DNA from: Methanobacteriaceae archaeon
GTDB taxonomy: Archaea > Methanobacteriota > Methanobacteria > Methanobacteriales > Methanobacteriaceae
Length of the DNA: 64,000 bases
Assembly (NCBI GenBank): GCA_029219465.1
Contig: JAQXTL010000004.1
Span: 1 to 64,000, forward strand
Reading direction: 5' to 3'
Below are positions 1-8,328 of this stretch, in pieces (the stretch's first letter is position 1; the number at the start of each line of letters is the position of its first letter). The notes under the pieces are model-generated. The model saw only the letters and a list, made by a program, of their open reading frames with translations, did not search any database and was not told the origin of the DNA. Position numbers and translations under genes: made by a program.

Positions 1-114
1 CATCTTTTAAAACCATGAATAAAACAACCATAAATATTAATATCTATAATAAACGATTGTACTTCATAGTATATAAAATTAAAGAAAAATAAAACAATTA
101 AAATTAGAAAAAAT

Positions 115-172
115 TGTGACTTCGTGTCACATCCTCAAAAAGTAAAAAAAAAGATATTTAGTATATCTTTTT
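115..172 (-). terminator. Tandem intrinsic-type terminators of the first gene
   Basis: Two hairpins follow the minus-strand gene ending at 158. The first has a perfect 10-bp stem (148-157 with 163-172, 5-nt loop) that overlaps the stop codon and continues into a T run on the minus strand. The second has a 6-bp stem, TGTGAC (115-120) with GTCACA (126-131), followed on the minus strand by ATTTTTT. Both are seen directly; that they terminate transcription is inferred from the stem plus T-run layout. Confidence 0.6.
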
Positions 173-1534
173 AACATCAGATGGTTTGATGGTAATATTT
201 TGACGTCTGTACCTAACAGAAATCTCATCGCCTCTAATAGCATAAACTTGGCTTGAATAAGATTCTCCTTGGTAATTGAAGATAATTTCATCTCCTTTTT
301 TAAGTACAACCTCATTATTGTTAATAGTAATTTTAAGATTATCTCTTGCAGGTTTGCTTTTAATAGCATTATTATTTGCTTTTGGAGCTTCAGGTTTTGG
401 AACATCTCTGATTACTTCAAAAGATTTAGGTTCCTGTCTTACTTCCAATTGGTCATCACTAGTAAAAGCAGGTTCAATATCTCCAACAGGATCTACATAA
501 TCAACATGAGTTTCGTTGATAATAGGTTCAAACTCATCATATTCTTTTACAGTTCTAATGTAGGTTTCTTCTTGTGGAATTTCATCATCAGTATAAATAT
601 CTCCAGCAAGTGAATCTTCCGGTTCAGCAGACAATTTTTCTTTAACATCCTGGAAGATTTTAGAACCTTTGATTTTCTTTGTAAATTTATCCAAGTCTTT
701 TCTGTAATCTAAATCCATTAAGTTTTCAGCGTCACGAGTAGTTTCACTCTCAGTAGGTTCTTCTTGGATTTTACTTGGAGTTTTAAGAGTAGGTTCTTTA
801 ATTTCTTCATTAGGAATATCTAAATCATCATTATCACTGCTTAATAAAACATCAGTAATGTTTTCTTCTTTTTGAGCTAATTCAGGAGCATCAGGAGTTT
901 CTTGAGGTTTTTCATCTTCTGCTTCTTTATTTATTAAGCTTCCAATAGTATCGAACTCTTCAGATTGTTTTTTAACAATACTTTCTTTGAGTTCATCTAA
1001 TTCAGGATCGTCAGCTTTAGGCTGTTCTTTTTGCCTTTCATCATCCTTTCTTTTAGACTCTTTGATTAATTCATCAATAGTGAATAAATCCTTCAATTCA
1101 GTTTTATCCTCTTTATTTTGATTCATAATATCCATCTGACTTTGTTTGATTGGTTCTTGAAACTTTTTAACATGATTTCCATAATCGATGATAAGTTGGT
1201 TTTCAGATTCGTATTCAAAAGTTTTATTATTAATTTCCGGAGCAATATAACCAGTATATTCTTTTGGAAGTTCATTTTGATTTCCATATAATGATCTAGT
1301 GCTTTGTGAATTATTGGATCGGGATGATTTTGAAGATAAACTATCAGCAAGACTTTTCGTATTGAATTTTTCTTTTCGTTGTGAGATAACTTCATTTAAG
1401 CTATCAGCACTTGGAATTATAGATTTCTCATCGTGCTCGAGTTCATCACCTTTATAGTGTAATTTAACCAATATACAGGAAATTACACCAACTATTGCAA
1501 TAGTTATCCAAATTAATATGGTTATTCCATTCAT
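158..1534 (-). CDS. Membrane-anchored acidic protein with small C-terminal beta domain
   Basis: I do not recognise a named family. The protein is about 458 residues. One hydrophobic segment lies at about residues 4-22, followed by a long, highly charged, low-complexity stretch rich in Glu, Asp, Lys and Ser (about 30-385) that is probably disordered. A compact C-terminal segment of about 60 residues with alternating hydrophobic residues (DEIIFNYQGESYSSQVYAI and following) looks like a small SH3- or KOW-like barrel. The layout suggests a cytoplasmic tail tethered to the membrane. I start at ATG 1534; an upstream in-frame TTG at 1543 would add three residues. It stands alone, divergent from dapL, and has two terminators behind it. 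The plan (N-terminal anchor, acidic linker, folded C-terminus) is like that of the protein at 57704-58849, but I see no sequence similarity between them. Confidence 0.7.
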   Translation of the reverse strand: MNGITILIWITIAIVGVISCILVKLHYKGDELEHDEKSIIPSADSLNEVISQRKEKFNTKSLADSLSSKSSRSNNSQSTRSLYGNQNELPKEYTGYIAPEINNKTFEYESENQLIIDYGNHVKKFQEPIKQSQMDIMNQNKEDKTELKDLFTIDELIKESKRKDDERQKEQPKADDPELDELKESIVKKQSEEFDTIGSLINKEAEDEKPQETPDAPELAQKEENITDVLLSSDNDDLDIPNEEIKEPTLKTPSKIQEEPTESETTRDAENLMDLDYRKDLDKFTKKIKGSKIFQDVKEKLSAEPEDSLAGDIYTDDEIPQEETYIRTVKEYDEFEPIINETHVDYVDPVGDIEPAFTSDDQLEVRQEPKSFEVIRDVPKPEAPKANNNAIKSKPARDNLKITINNNEVVLKKGDEIIFNYQGESYSSQVYAIRGDEISVRYRRQNITIKPSDVKKIY

Positions 1535-1657
1535 GTTTCCCAATCCTAATTTTTTATTATGTAATAATATATGTTATTTCATTAATTTAAATACTTTTAT
1601 ATTATTAATAAAAATGAAGTTTTTTAAATAAAATATGAAATTATGATTTGCAACATC

Positions 1658-1695
1658 TTTACAATTTTTCCACCAAACACTTTACAATTTTTCCA
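1658..1695. repeat. 15-bp direct repeat, possible operator
   Basis: TTTACAATTTTTCCA occurs at 1658-1672 and again, identical, at 1681-1695. The start-to-start distance is 23 bp, close to two helical turns. It sits roughly 100-140 bp upstream of the probable dapL TATA box and on the 5' side of the divergent gene. Binding by a regulator is an inference from spacing and position. Confidence 0.5.
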
Positions 1696-1795
1696 ATAGC
1701 TAATTTATAAATACAAAAAATAAGATTAGATAAAAACTGAAATCATACTAAAAAATTAAAAACTTATTCAATTTTTACCCCTATTAAAACTACTA

Positions 1796-1808
1796 TTTTA
1801 TATATATT
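1796..1808 (+). promoter_or_regulatory. TATA box of dapL
   Basis: TTTTATATATATTT lies about 50 bp before the ATG at 1858, and the following sequence is A/T rich. A ribosome binding site GAGGAG precedes the ATG by about 7 nt. The promoter role is inferred from match to the archaeal box A and its distance. Confidence 0.5.
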
Positions 1809-1857
1809 TAAAATAAATAATATAATTAGATTAATAAATTAATTACGAGGAGAAATC

Positions 1858-3087
1858 ATGGTTGTTAAAATTAATGAAAACTATCTTAAATTAAAAAGCA
1901 GCTATCTTTTTGTTGAAGTAGCAAGAAGAGAAAGAGAATTCATAGATAATAATCCCGATGCAGACATTATCAAAATGGGTATTGGGGACGTTACCAAACC
2001 ATTAGTACCTTCCGTTATTAAAGCATTTAAAGATGCTGTTGATGAAATGGGTAATGCAGATACCTTTATGGGATATGGACCAGAACAAGGATACGACTTT
2101 TTAGCACAAGCTATTGCAAAAGACTATGAAAAATACGGAGTAAACTTAGATACTTCTGAAATTTTCATAAGTGACGGATCCAAATGTGATACTGGAAATA
2201 TCCAAGAGATTTTCGGAATCGACAATAAAATCGCAATTACTGATCCTGTTTACACAGTTTATGTTGATACCAACGTAATGGCTGGAAGAACTGGAGATAT
2301 GAAAGATGGCATGTATGAAGGTTTAACTTACCTTAAATGTAATTCTGAAAACGGATTCATCCCGCAATTACCAGATGAAGTAGTTGATATTATTTACTTA
2401 TGCTATCCAAACAACCCAACAGGTACTACTTTAACCAAAGATCAGTTAAAAGTATTTGTTGATTATGCAAAAGAAAATAAAGCAATTATCTTATTTGACG
2501 CTGCATATGAAGCATTCATTACTGAAGACAATGTACCTCACAGTATCTATGAAATTGAAGGTGCTGACGAAGTAGCTATTGAATTTAAGAGTTTTTCAAA
2601 AACTGCTGGATTTACCGGAACCCGTTGTGCATACACAGTTGTTCCTAAAAAATTAATCGCATATGATAATGATGGTAATGAAGTAGAAGTTAACCCATTA
2701 TGGAACAGAAGACAAACCACAAAATTCAATGGTGTATCATATCCTGTTCAAAAAGCAGCTGAAGCAACCTTAACTCCAGAAGGTCAAAAAGAAATCCAAG
2801 AAGTAATCGACTATTATATGAAAAACGCTAAAGTTATCCGTGACAGCTTAACTGACATCGGATTAGAAGTTTACGGTGGAATCAGCTCACCTTACATCTG
2901 GGTTAAAACTCCAAATGACATGGATTCCTGGGCTTTCTTTGATTTATTATTAAACGAAGCAAATGTTATCGGAACTCCAGGTTCAGGATTTGGTCCTAGT
3001 GGTGAAGGATACTTAAGACTTACCGCATTTAATACTTTAGAAAATACAAAAGAAGCAATGGATAGAATTTCAAAATTAGAATTTTAG
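1858..3087 (+). CDS. dapL: LL-diaminopimelate aminotransferase
   Basis: This PLP enzyme converts tetrahydrodipicolinate directly to LL-diaminopimelate with glutamate as amino donor, the route to lysine used by many methanogens; it acts in the cytosol. The 409-residue length matches the family. The fold-type I landmarks are present: YPNNPTGT (about 183-190) that contacts the cofactor ring, the Schiff-base lysine K248 in [12 protein letters not shown], and the carboxylate-binding arginine R387 in GYLRL. The N-terminal [13 protein letters not shown] and [12 protein letters not shown] segments are typical of DapL rather than of aspartate aminotransferases. Start ATG 1858 has a good GAGGAG site. 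The next gene begins within 10 bp and is probably co-transcribed. Confidence 0.95.
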   Translation: MVVKINENYLKLKSSYLFVEVARREREFIDNNPDADIIKMGIGDVTKPLVPSVIKAFKDAVDEMGNADTFMGYGPEQGYDFLAQAIAKDYEKYGVNLDTSEIFISDGSKCDTGNIQEIFGIDNKIAITDPVYTVYVDTNVMAGRTGDMKDGMYEGLTYLKCNSENGFIPQLPDEVVDIIYLCYPNNPTGTTLTKDQLKVFVDYAKENKAIILFDAAYEAFITEDNVPHSIYEIEGADEVAIEFKSFSKTAGFTGTRCAYTVVPKKLIAYDNDGNEVEVNPLWNRRQTTKFNGVSYPVQKAAEATLTPEGQKEIQEVIDYYMKNAKVIRDSLTDIGLEVYGGISSPYIWVKTPNDMDSWAFFDLLLNEANVIGTPGSGFGPSGEGYLRLTAFNTLENTKEAMDRISKLEF

Positions 3088-3096
3088 GTGTTTAGC

Positions 3097-3789
3097 TTGA
3101 AAAAAATAGAAAAACCAGTGGAAATTGAAGAAGGAGACTCATTTAAAGTCATTTTATCAAAATATGGTGCTTTAGCACTTGATAAACAAGAAAACTTATC
3201 TGAATTAATCGGAGAAACCATTGGAGATTTAGATATTGAAAAAGGAAACATCACCTTTGGAGATATTGAAATGCCAGTTCAAATTTTAGGTTTCTACTCT
3301 GCAGATTTAAACCAATGGTCATGGGCATGGGATAACGAAGAAATCTTTGGCGCAGACTTAATTAAAGCAGCTTGTGATATTAAAGAAATCGGAGACAAAT
3401 TCGAAGTTCCTGAATTTAACGCTCCATTAATCCAAACTGATTATGACCACTGCCACCCTATTGCAATGAGTGCAACTGCAATTTTAGGCTATGATGCATA
3501 TTATGCAGTATCTGAAGAAGGATTAGACATCTTTGTTGCAATCAAATCCGATTTAATCAAAGAAAACAATGAAGTTAAAAAGTTCAGAGACACATACTAC
3601 ACTTTCCAGAAAAACTTCAATGTATATCCTACTATTGCTTTTGAATCATACACCAAACTCAAAGGCTATGGTTTCAAACCACACGATGATTTCTACTTGG
3701 CTAAAATTGGAGAATCCCGTGTAATGGCAGGATTTACCGAAAGAGGAAATGTAACTCGTATCTTAATGTTTGGTGAAGATGAACAGTGA
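3097..3789 (+). CDS. Uncharacterised protein resembling the DUF6882 family
   Basis: About 230 residues, no signal peptide or membrane segment. Residues WSWAW, DYDHCHPIAMSA and the spacing of aromatic residues recall the DUF6882 family of unknown function; this is recognition by eye, not a search. An upstream in-frame GTG at 3088 abuts the dapL stop codon but has no ribosome site in front. I prefer the TTG at 3097, which has AGGTG six bases upstream, itself overlapping the dapL stop. The gene therefore probably depends on translation coupled to dapL. The following gene overlaps or abuts it. No function can be stated. Confidence 0.75.
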   Translation: MKKIEKPVEIEEGDSFKVILSKYGALALDKQENLSELIGETIGDLDIEKGNITFGDIEMPVQILGFYSADLNQWSWAWDNEEIFGADLIKAACDIKEIGDKFEVPEFNAPLIQTDYDHCHPIAMSATAILGYDAYYAVSEEGLDIFVAIKSDLIKENNEVKKFRDTYYTFQKNFNVYPTIAFESYTKLKGYGFKPHDDFYLAKIGESRVMAGFTERGNVTRILMFGEDEQ

Positions 3790-3794
3790 TTACT

Positions 3795-4379
3795 ATGAAT
3801 CAGGATTTAGCAGAAGAATTGGAATATATGAAAGATTTACTTGCTAAATCTGGATTTTTTGATAGTGAAGAGATAATTGAAATATTGGAAGATCAGTTTA
3901 TTGAAGAAGACATTGACTTTAGTGAATGTGAAATCTCATTAAATGATTTTTCCAATGAAAATTTCTCAAAATTAGAAAGCGTATTTACCCAATTAGCTAA
4001 TGAAAAGATTGTAGCTATTCATAATTGCGGATACGACATTAGTGAAGGTGTAAATGATGCTTTTGAATTGTATCTTCACTTATACAACAATAAATTCCAC
4101 ACCGAAGGTTTTTGTTTTTACACTTTTGAAGATATTGAAGAGTGTATTTATGATGAAAAATTAAAAATTACATTTGGCGATTTTGAAAACGATGAAAATA
4201 AAGCATTAGAAATCGGCAAAACTGTTTTTTGTTACTTAAAAGAAGCTGGTTTTAATATTAACTGGGATGAAAGCATTAACAATCAAATTGAACTTACATC
4301 ATTTAAATGGGATAAATCCTATGATGAAAGTAAGGAATATGAAATTGAAGGTGCTTATGAAGTATTTACTAAAAGTTAG
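3795..4379 (+). CDS. Uncharacterised acidic protein resembling the DUF6891 family
   Basis: About 194 residues, acidic, predicted cytosolic. The segment AIHNCGYDISEGVNDAFE and the later FCFYTFEDIEECI and LKITFGDF are reminiscent of DUF6891, a family of unknown role; the assignment is by eye. A GTG at 3786 overlaps the previous stop codon, but that GTGAT looks like the ribosome site for the ATG at 3795, so I use the ATG. It lies in the middle of a three-gene string behind dapL (3097-4972) with almost no spacing, which suggests a shared transcript. Confidence 0.7.
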   Translation: MNQDLAEELEYMKDLLAKSGFFDSEEIIEILEDQFIEEDIDFSECEISLNDFSNENFSKLESVFTQLANEKIVAIHNCGYDISEGVNDAFELYLHLYNNKFHTEGFCFYTFEDIEECIYDEKLKITFGDFENDENKALEIGKTVFCYLKEAGFNINWDESINNQIELTSFKWDKSYDESKEYEIEGAYEVFTKS

Positions 4380-4387
4380 GTGTTAAA

Positions 4388-4972
4388 ATGAATGGAAGGT
4401 CATTAAAATTAATACGTGACGTTATTATCAATTCCGGAAAGATGACATCAGTTGAAATTTCCCATGATTCAATTTACTTGCAGTTTAGTGATGTTGAACT
4501 TGGAACTCCAAAATTAGACAGCGAATTTAACTTAACCGCAAGATTTGGCGAAGATTCATTTTTAACTGCTTTTTATAACAATATCTGGGATATTGACTTT
4601 TTATCAAAATATAATTTTAAATATGAATTTCTAAGAGAAGATATTCGCCTTAATGTTAAAAACATCAGGTTTAATGACTTTGAATATTTAAATAGACTTT
4701 TTGAAAAATACCAAAAGGATAAATCAATCTCTACTGTTGAAGATTTTAATATCCGCAATATTAGAAATGACTTTTTTATGATTGTTGAAGCTGAAGATAT
4801 TGCTATCGTTTTAGGTGGAAACCAGATGGATTTCTTTACACCATCTGAAAGACTAGACGATGCAACTTTACGTGAGCTTTCTAATGAATGGATGCTTTAC
4901 TTTTTAAAATACCAGAAAAAAAGAAATCTCATAAGAGACCCAATGTGTGAAAACCATCCACTTAGATATTAG
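4388..4972 (+). CDS. Hypothetical protein, last gene of dapL string
   Basis: A 194-residue protein with no signal peptide, membrane helix, cysteine cluster or catalytic motif that I can recognise. The ATG at 4388 has AGGTG upstream, overlapping the previous stop, so it is very likely translated from the dapL transcript. A hairpin at 5005-5042 ends the unit. Composition is like its neighbours. No function is proposed. Confidence 0.75.
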   Translation: MNGRSLKLIRDVIINSGKMTSVEISHDSIYLQFSDVELGTPKLDSEFNLTARFGEDSFLTAFYNNIWDIDFLSKYNFKYEFLREDIRLNVKNIRFNDFEYLNRLFEKYQKDKSISTVEDFNIRNIRNDFFMIVEAEDIAIVLGGNQMDFFTPSERLDDATLRELSNEWMLYFLKYQKKRNLIRDPMCENHPLRY

Positions 4973-5004
4973 TAAATTAATTTAATAGCTATTTAAAAAT
5001 AAAG

Positions 5005-5042
5005 AAAAGTAGTAGGACTATTAAATTCATTTACCTACTTTT
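5005..5042. terminator. Bidirectional terminator between convergent genes
   Basis: AAAAGTAG (5005-5012) pairs with CTACTTTT (5035-5042), with T-rich sequence on both outer sides. It lies between the stops of the convergent genes at 4972 and 5046. Confidence 0.55.
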
Positions 5043-5045
5043 ATT

Positions 5046-5675
5046 TTAATTGTTCTTTTGATTGAAAACTCCCATTATGAATTCGTATACATGCATCAAT
5101 TGGGAGTAAGGACCATAATTATGGTTGTGAATGTTACTCATATCATCTTCAATACGATCATCTACTTCTTTTACAAATGATGAATTGTTATAGTCATGAG
5201 ATGTAAAGTAGTGCACCTGAATTGCATAATTTGTATCCTCTTTAGGGAATACATAATTAACTCCAATATGACTCCAGGTTACATTATTGTCCCTTGAAGG
5301 ATTTGAGAAGTATTCTTTTGATACATTAACTCCACCAATAGTGGAATTTTCCATTTTTAAAACTTTAAAATTACCGTTTTCCATAGCTCTGAATTTTGCA
5401 TGGGAAATTGAAGTAATATGGTCTTCCGGCCAGTCATCCCAATGGTCAATGTACACATACTGATTTGTAATTGCATGAGGAGTTTTTGAATGGTTGGTTA
5501 AATTCAATTCCTCTGTAGTATTCCATGCTTCAGGAACAACAGTTACACTATGTCCAAAATCAACTGTTTTATCTGTTTGAACACTTAGAAAACTGTTTAT
5601 CCCATTAATATTTAGTGCGATGAAAATAATAATAATTACAATCACCAATGAACGTAACATATCCTCTTTTCTCAT
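5046..5675 (-). CDS. Membrane-anchored extracellular protein beside glycosyltransferase
   Basis: 209 residues. A single hydrophobic segment (about residues 8-27, SLVIVIIIIFIALNI) follows a charged MRKEDMLR start, so it is probably an uncleaved anchor with the rest outside the cell. The outer part holds several N-x-S/T sites (NTT, NLT, NHS, NST, NVS, NNS), as expected for an archaeal glycoprotein. I do not recognise a domain. It starts 9 bp after the glycosyltransferase stop and so probably belongs to the same transcript; a role in binding or exporting the polysaccharide is possible but is inference from position only. Confidence 0.75.
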   Translation of the reverse strand: MRKEDMLRSLVIVIIIIFIALNINGINSFLSVQTDKTVDFGHSVTVVPEAWNTTEELNLTNHSKTPHAITNQYVYIDHWDDWPEDHITSISHAKFRAMENGNFKVLKMENSTIGGVNVSKEYFSNPSRDNNVTWSHIGVNYVFPKEDTNYAIQVHYFTSHDYNNSSFVKEVDDRIEDDMSNIHNHNYGPYSQLMHVYEFIMGVFNQKNN

Positions 5676-5684
5676 TTTACCACC

Positions 5685-7472
5685 CTAACTTGCGTTTTCC
5701 TCAACAGGTTCCTCAATACCCTCACCAGTATGTTCAGTTTTACTCCATTTTCTTTCTTTTCTGGAAATCATATTCGCCATTGTCATAAAGAAAAGTGGAA
5801 TCAAGTGATAACAGTATATGTAATATCTTATTATATCCAAGATATATTCAATGATTCCAGGATCATCTCTTGATAATGCAATCATAGTACCTGGGAAGAA
5901 TGCAACAATTGATAAAAGCCCAACAAGAAGTGGAGCATCCATTCTGATAATTGTTACATTATTAAATACAAACCATGACACTGCATTTACAATAGTTATA
6001 ATAAAACCAAAAAAGATTAGCAAATTAAAACTGTAAAAGGAAATATGTTCAATTATTCCCATCTTTTTGACAATAGGGATTTTTGCTTTTAAAATAACCG
6101 GCAAGTAAACAAATAATGTTTCAAAGTTACCAATAGCCCATCTGACTCTTTGTCTAAATAAAGGCTTCCATTTAGCAACTGCTTCTTGGTAAACTGCACA
6201 TTCACCACAGTAACGGATTTTTCCACCTGCAAGCAATATTTTAACTGCAAGGTTTAAATCCTCAGTTACAGCAAATCCATCCCATTTTCCACAATCAATA
6301 ATTGACTGTTTTTTAACAAACTGACCGTTTCCACCTAAAAAACCAGTCATCCCAAGATTGTCCTTAGCTATTAAAGTGTTTCCAAAACTTGCAAATTCCA
6401 AATGCTGCATACGAGTCAAGTAGTTTTCATCCTTGTTAAACATTTTAACTCTTGACTGAACACCGTCTGTATCATCACAAAGATATGACATGATAATTTT
6501 TAAATAATCAGTTTTAACTTGAGTATCTGCATCAAATACACCAATAACTTCCCCTTTGGATAATGTTAATGCATCATTTAAAACAAAACCTTTACCTTTT
6601 CCAGATCTTGGAGGGTGTCTTGTAACAATCTTAAGATTAGAAATGTCTTTTTTAAGATCATGCAAGATTTCTCCTGTTGAATCAGAAGACCCGTCATTAA
6701 CAACAATGATTTCGTATTGAGGTTTTCCTTCATAGTGGTATTCCATTGCAGCAATACTCTCAACAGTTGATTTGATAGTGTATTGCTCGTTGTGTGCAGG
6801 AATAAAAATACTTACAAAAGGAAGTTTATCTCCATCTTCAATCATTTCAACTTCTTTTTGCTTTTTAATACTTGCAATAGCATTTATAATCATTGCTAAA
6901 GTAGGAATTAGCAATACCCATTGAAGCCAAGTTGCATTTCTTGTTAAAAGTGCCATTAAAATTAAACTAACACATAAAAATAAAAGTAATACTGAGTTTG
7001 ATTTTTCAACTACAAGCTCAACATTTTTTTCTCTAATCTTATCTTTTGCTTCAATAACGTTGATAGTGTTAAGCTTATGCTTTTTTAAAACAACAGCAAT
7101 AGCTCTTAAAAGTTCATCTTCTTCAATTTCCTTTATTAAAAACTGGTATGGTGAACATTCAAGAATATCTTCAAGAATATCATCATCAAACATCACTCCC
7201 ACAATAAAAATAAAAGGAATGTTGTAGTTTTCAAAGTATTGTGAAAATCTGTGTATGTCAATATCACTGTTATCAATATCTAAAAGAATTAAACTAGGTG
7301 ATTGGTTTTTAATTATCTTTTTAATATTTTTGGTGTCAAAATCAGATTTGATAAACTTATAATCTGCGTTTCCGACATACTCATCTACGAGGCCTAAGGT
7401 TTCTTCATCAGTACTTATGGTTAGAATTTTAGGCCTTTCCATAATCTGAGTATTTTGCTTTGCATCTTCCAT
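5685..7472 (-). CDS. Receiver-like domain fused to processive family 2 glycosyltransferase
   Basis: 595 residues in a single chain. Residues about 13-133 resemble a CheY-like receiver: KILTISTDEE at the start, a possible phospho-acceptor D65 in LILLDID, and a lysine near LIKE. The N-terminal acidic pair is weak, so phosphorylation is uncertain. Two membrane helices follow at about 160-200. A family 2 glycosyltransferase domain (about 218-450) has VNDGSSDSTG, FDADTQV (DxD), TEDLNL and QRVRW, the set found in processive synthases such as cellulose, hyaluronan or poly-N-acetylglucosamine synthases. About three more helices occupy 470-580. It probably polymerises a surface polysaccharide from a nucleotide sugar and passes it through the membrane. 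The ATG at 7472 has no clear ribosome site; an in-frame ATG at 7442 is possible. It lies between a lone receiver gene and a membrane protein. Confidence 0.85.
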   Translation of the reverse strand: MEDAKQNTQIMERPKILTISTDEETLGLVDEYVGNADYKFIKSDFDTKNIKKIIKNQSPSLILLDIDNSDIDIHRFSQYFENYNIPFIFIVGVMFDDDILEDILECSPYQFLIKEIEEDELLRAIAVVLKKHKLNTINVIEAKDKIREKNVELVVEKSNSVLLLFLCVSLILMALLTRNATWLQWVLLIPTLAMIINAIASIKKQKEVEMIEDGDKLPFVSIFIPAHNEQYTIKSTVESIAAMEYHYEGKPQYEIIVVNDGSSDSTGEILHDLKKDISNLKIVTRHPPRSGKGKGFVLNDALTLSKGEVIGVFDADTQVKTDYLKIIMSYLCDDTDGVQSRVKMFNKDENYLTRMQHLEFASFGNTLIAKDNLGMTGFLGGNGQFVKKQSIIDCGKWDGFAVTEDLNLAVKILLAGGKIRYCGECAVYQEAVAKWKPLFRQRVRWAIGNFETLFVYLPVILKAKIPIVKKMGIIEHISFYSFNLLIFFGFIITIVNAVSWFVFNNVTIIRMDAPLLVGLLSIVAFFPGTMIALSRDDPGIIEYILDIIRYYIYCYHLIPLFFMTMANMISRKERKWSKTEHTGEGIEEPVEENAS

Positions 7473-7506
7473 TGTATCTTATTAAATCGACATTGGGATT
7501 TAATAT

Positions 7507-7914
7507 TTAATTAAATCCACTAGCATCATTTAATTTTTGTTCTTCTAACTCCGCTCTTTTAATAGCTAATTTAAGAGTTTTATCTAATTTAGTTATTTCA
7601 TAAGGTTTTGGAACAAATCCATATGAACCTTCAATATTGGATCTTTCGAATGTATAATCATCAGTGTTTGCAGTTAAATAAACAACTGGTATTCTCAATT
7701 CTAAAATTACCTTAGCAGCATCAATTCCTTCCATGTCTCCTTTTAATTTGATATCCATTAAAACGACGTCAGGAACTGTTTCAGCAGCCATATCAATTGC
7801 ATCTTGACCAGTGCCAACTGTATCGATGACCTCATAACCTAACTCTTCTAAACTGAATCTCAAATCAAGAGCAGTAATCGCTTCATCTTCAACAATCAAT
7901 ATCCTATTTTTCAT
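7507..7914 (-). CDS. Single-domain response regulator (CheY-like)
   Basis: 135 residues, only a receiver domain. The phosphorylation chemistry is complete: acidic pair E9-D10, phospho-acceptor D54 in VVLMDIKLKG, T81 and K103 in VPKPYE. There is no DNA-binding output domain. The MDIKLKGDMEGIDAA segment is typical of receivers paired with methanogen sensor histidine kinases. No kinase gene is adjacent, so its partner lies elsewhere. The gap to the receiver-glycosyltransferase gene is 34 bp on the same strand, so it likely regulates that enzyme by protein contact or by phosphotransfer; this is inference. Confidence 0.9.
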   Translation of the reverse strand: MKNRILIVEDEAITALDLRFSLEELGYEVIDTVGTGQDAIDMAAETVPDVVLMDIKLKGDMEGIDAAKVILELRIPVVYLTANTDDYTFERSNIEGSYGFVPKPYEITKLDKTLKLAIKRAELEEQKLNDASGFN

Positions 7915-8328
7915 TTTAAATCAACATAATTATAGTAAATTAATTATAACATTTATTTGATAACATATAAAAACTTTATGAATAACAATTATAATTATGG
8001 AAATTCAATGAAAATATAATATAAATAAAATTTATTTGAAAACACCTGTTTTTTCATTAAAACTTATAAAATAATATCAAATCATATAAAAATCTTTTCA
8101 CTTGATTTTCTCATACACAATGATATAACATTCAAATCACAACACCCCATTAAATAAATAAAACCGCTCCAACTTCTAAAATAAGTCATAAATACCATTA
8201 TTGGAAAAATGATTTTACCAACAAATGCAATTTAGCCAAAAGTTTTTAAAACATGAAAAATAAAATACAATTGTTATGAAGATTTTTTAAAAAAAAATTT
8301 TCGAATCAATTTTTTAAGGAGTTATTAG
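7915..8328. other. Divergent intergenic region upstream of purA
   Basis: 414 bp of AT-rich sequence between the response regulator (minus) and purA (plus). I see A/T tracts and the purA ribosome site AAGGAG before the ATG at 8329, but no convincing dyad, RNA gene or short ORF. Confidence 0.6.

Larger units (their letters stand above)
1535..1857. other. Divergent intergenic region upstream of dapL
   Basis: About 320 bp of very AT-rich sequence between two divergent genes. It holds a 15-bp exact direct repeat (1658-1672 and 1681-1695) and a TATA-like stretch for dapL. I see no RNA gene or small ORF that I can support. Confidence 0.6.

Noticed and set aside
269-613. 114-residue ORF antisense to the first gene
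   Set aside because: Phe/Ile/Asn-rich translation with no ribosome site; shadow of a low-complexity acidic coding region.
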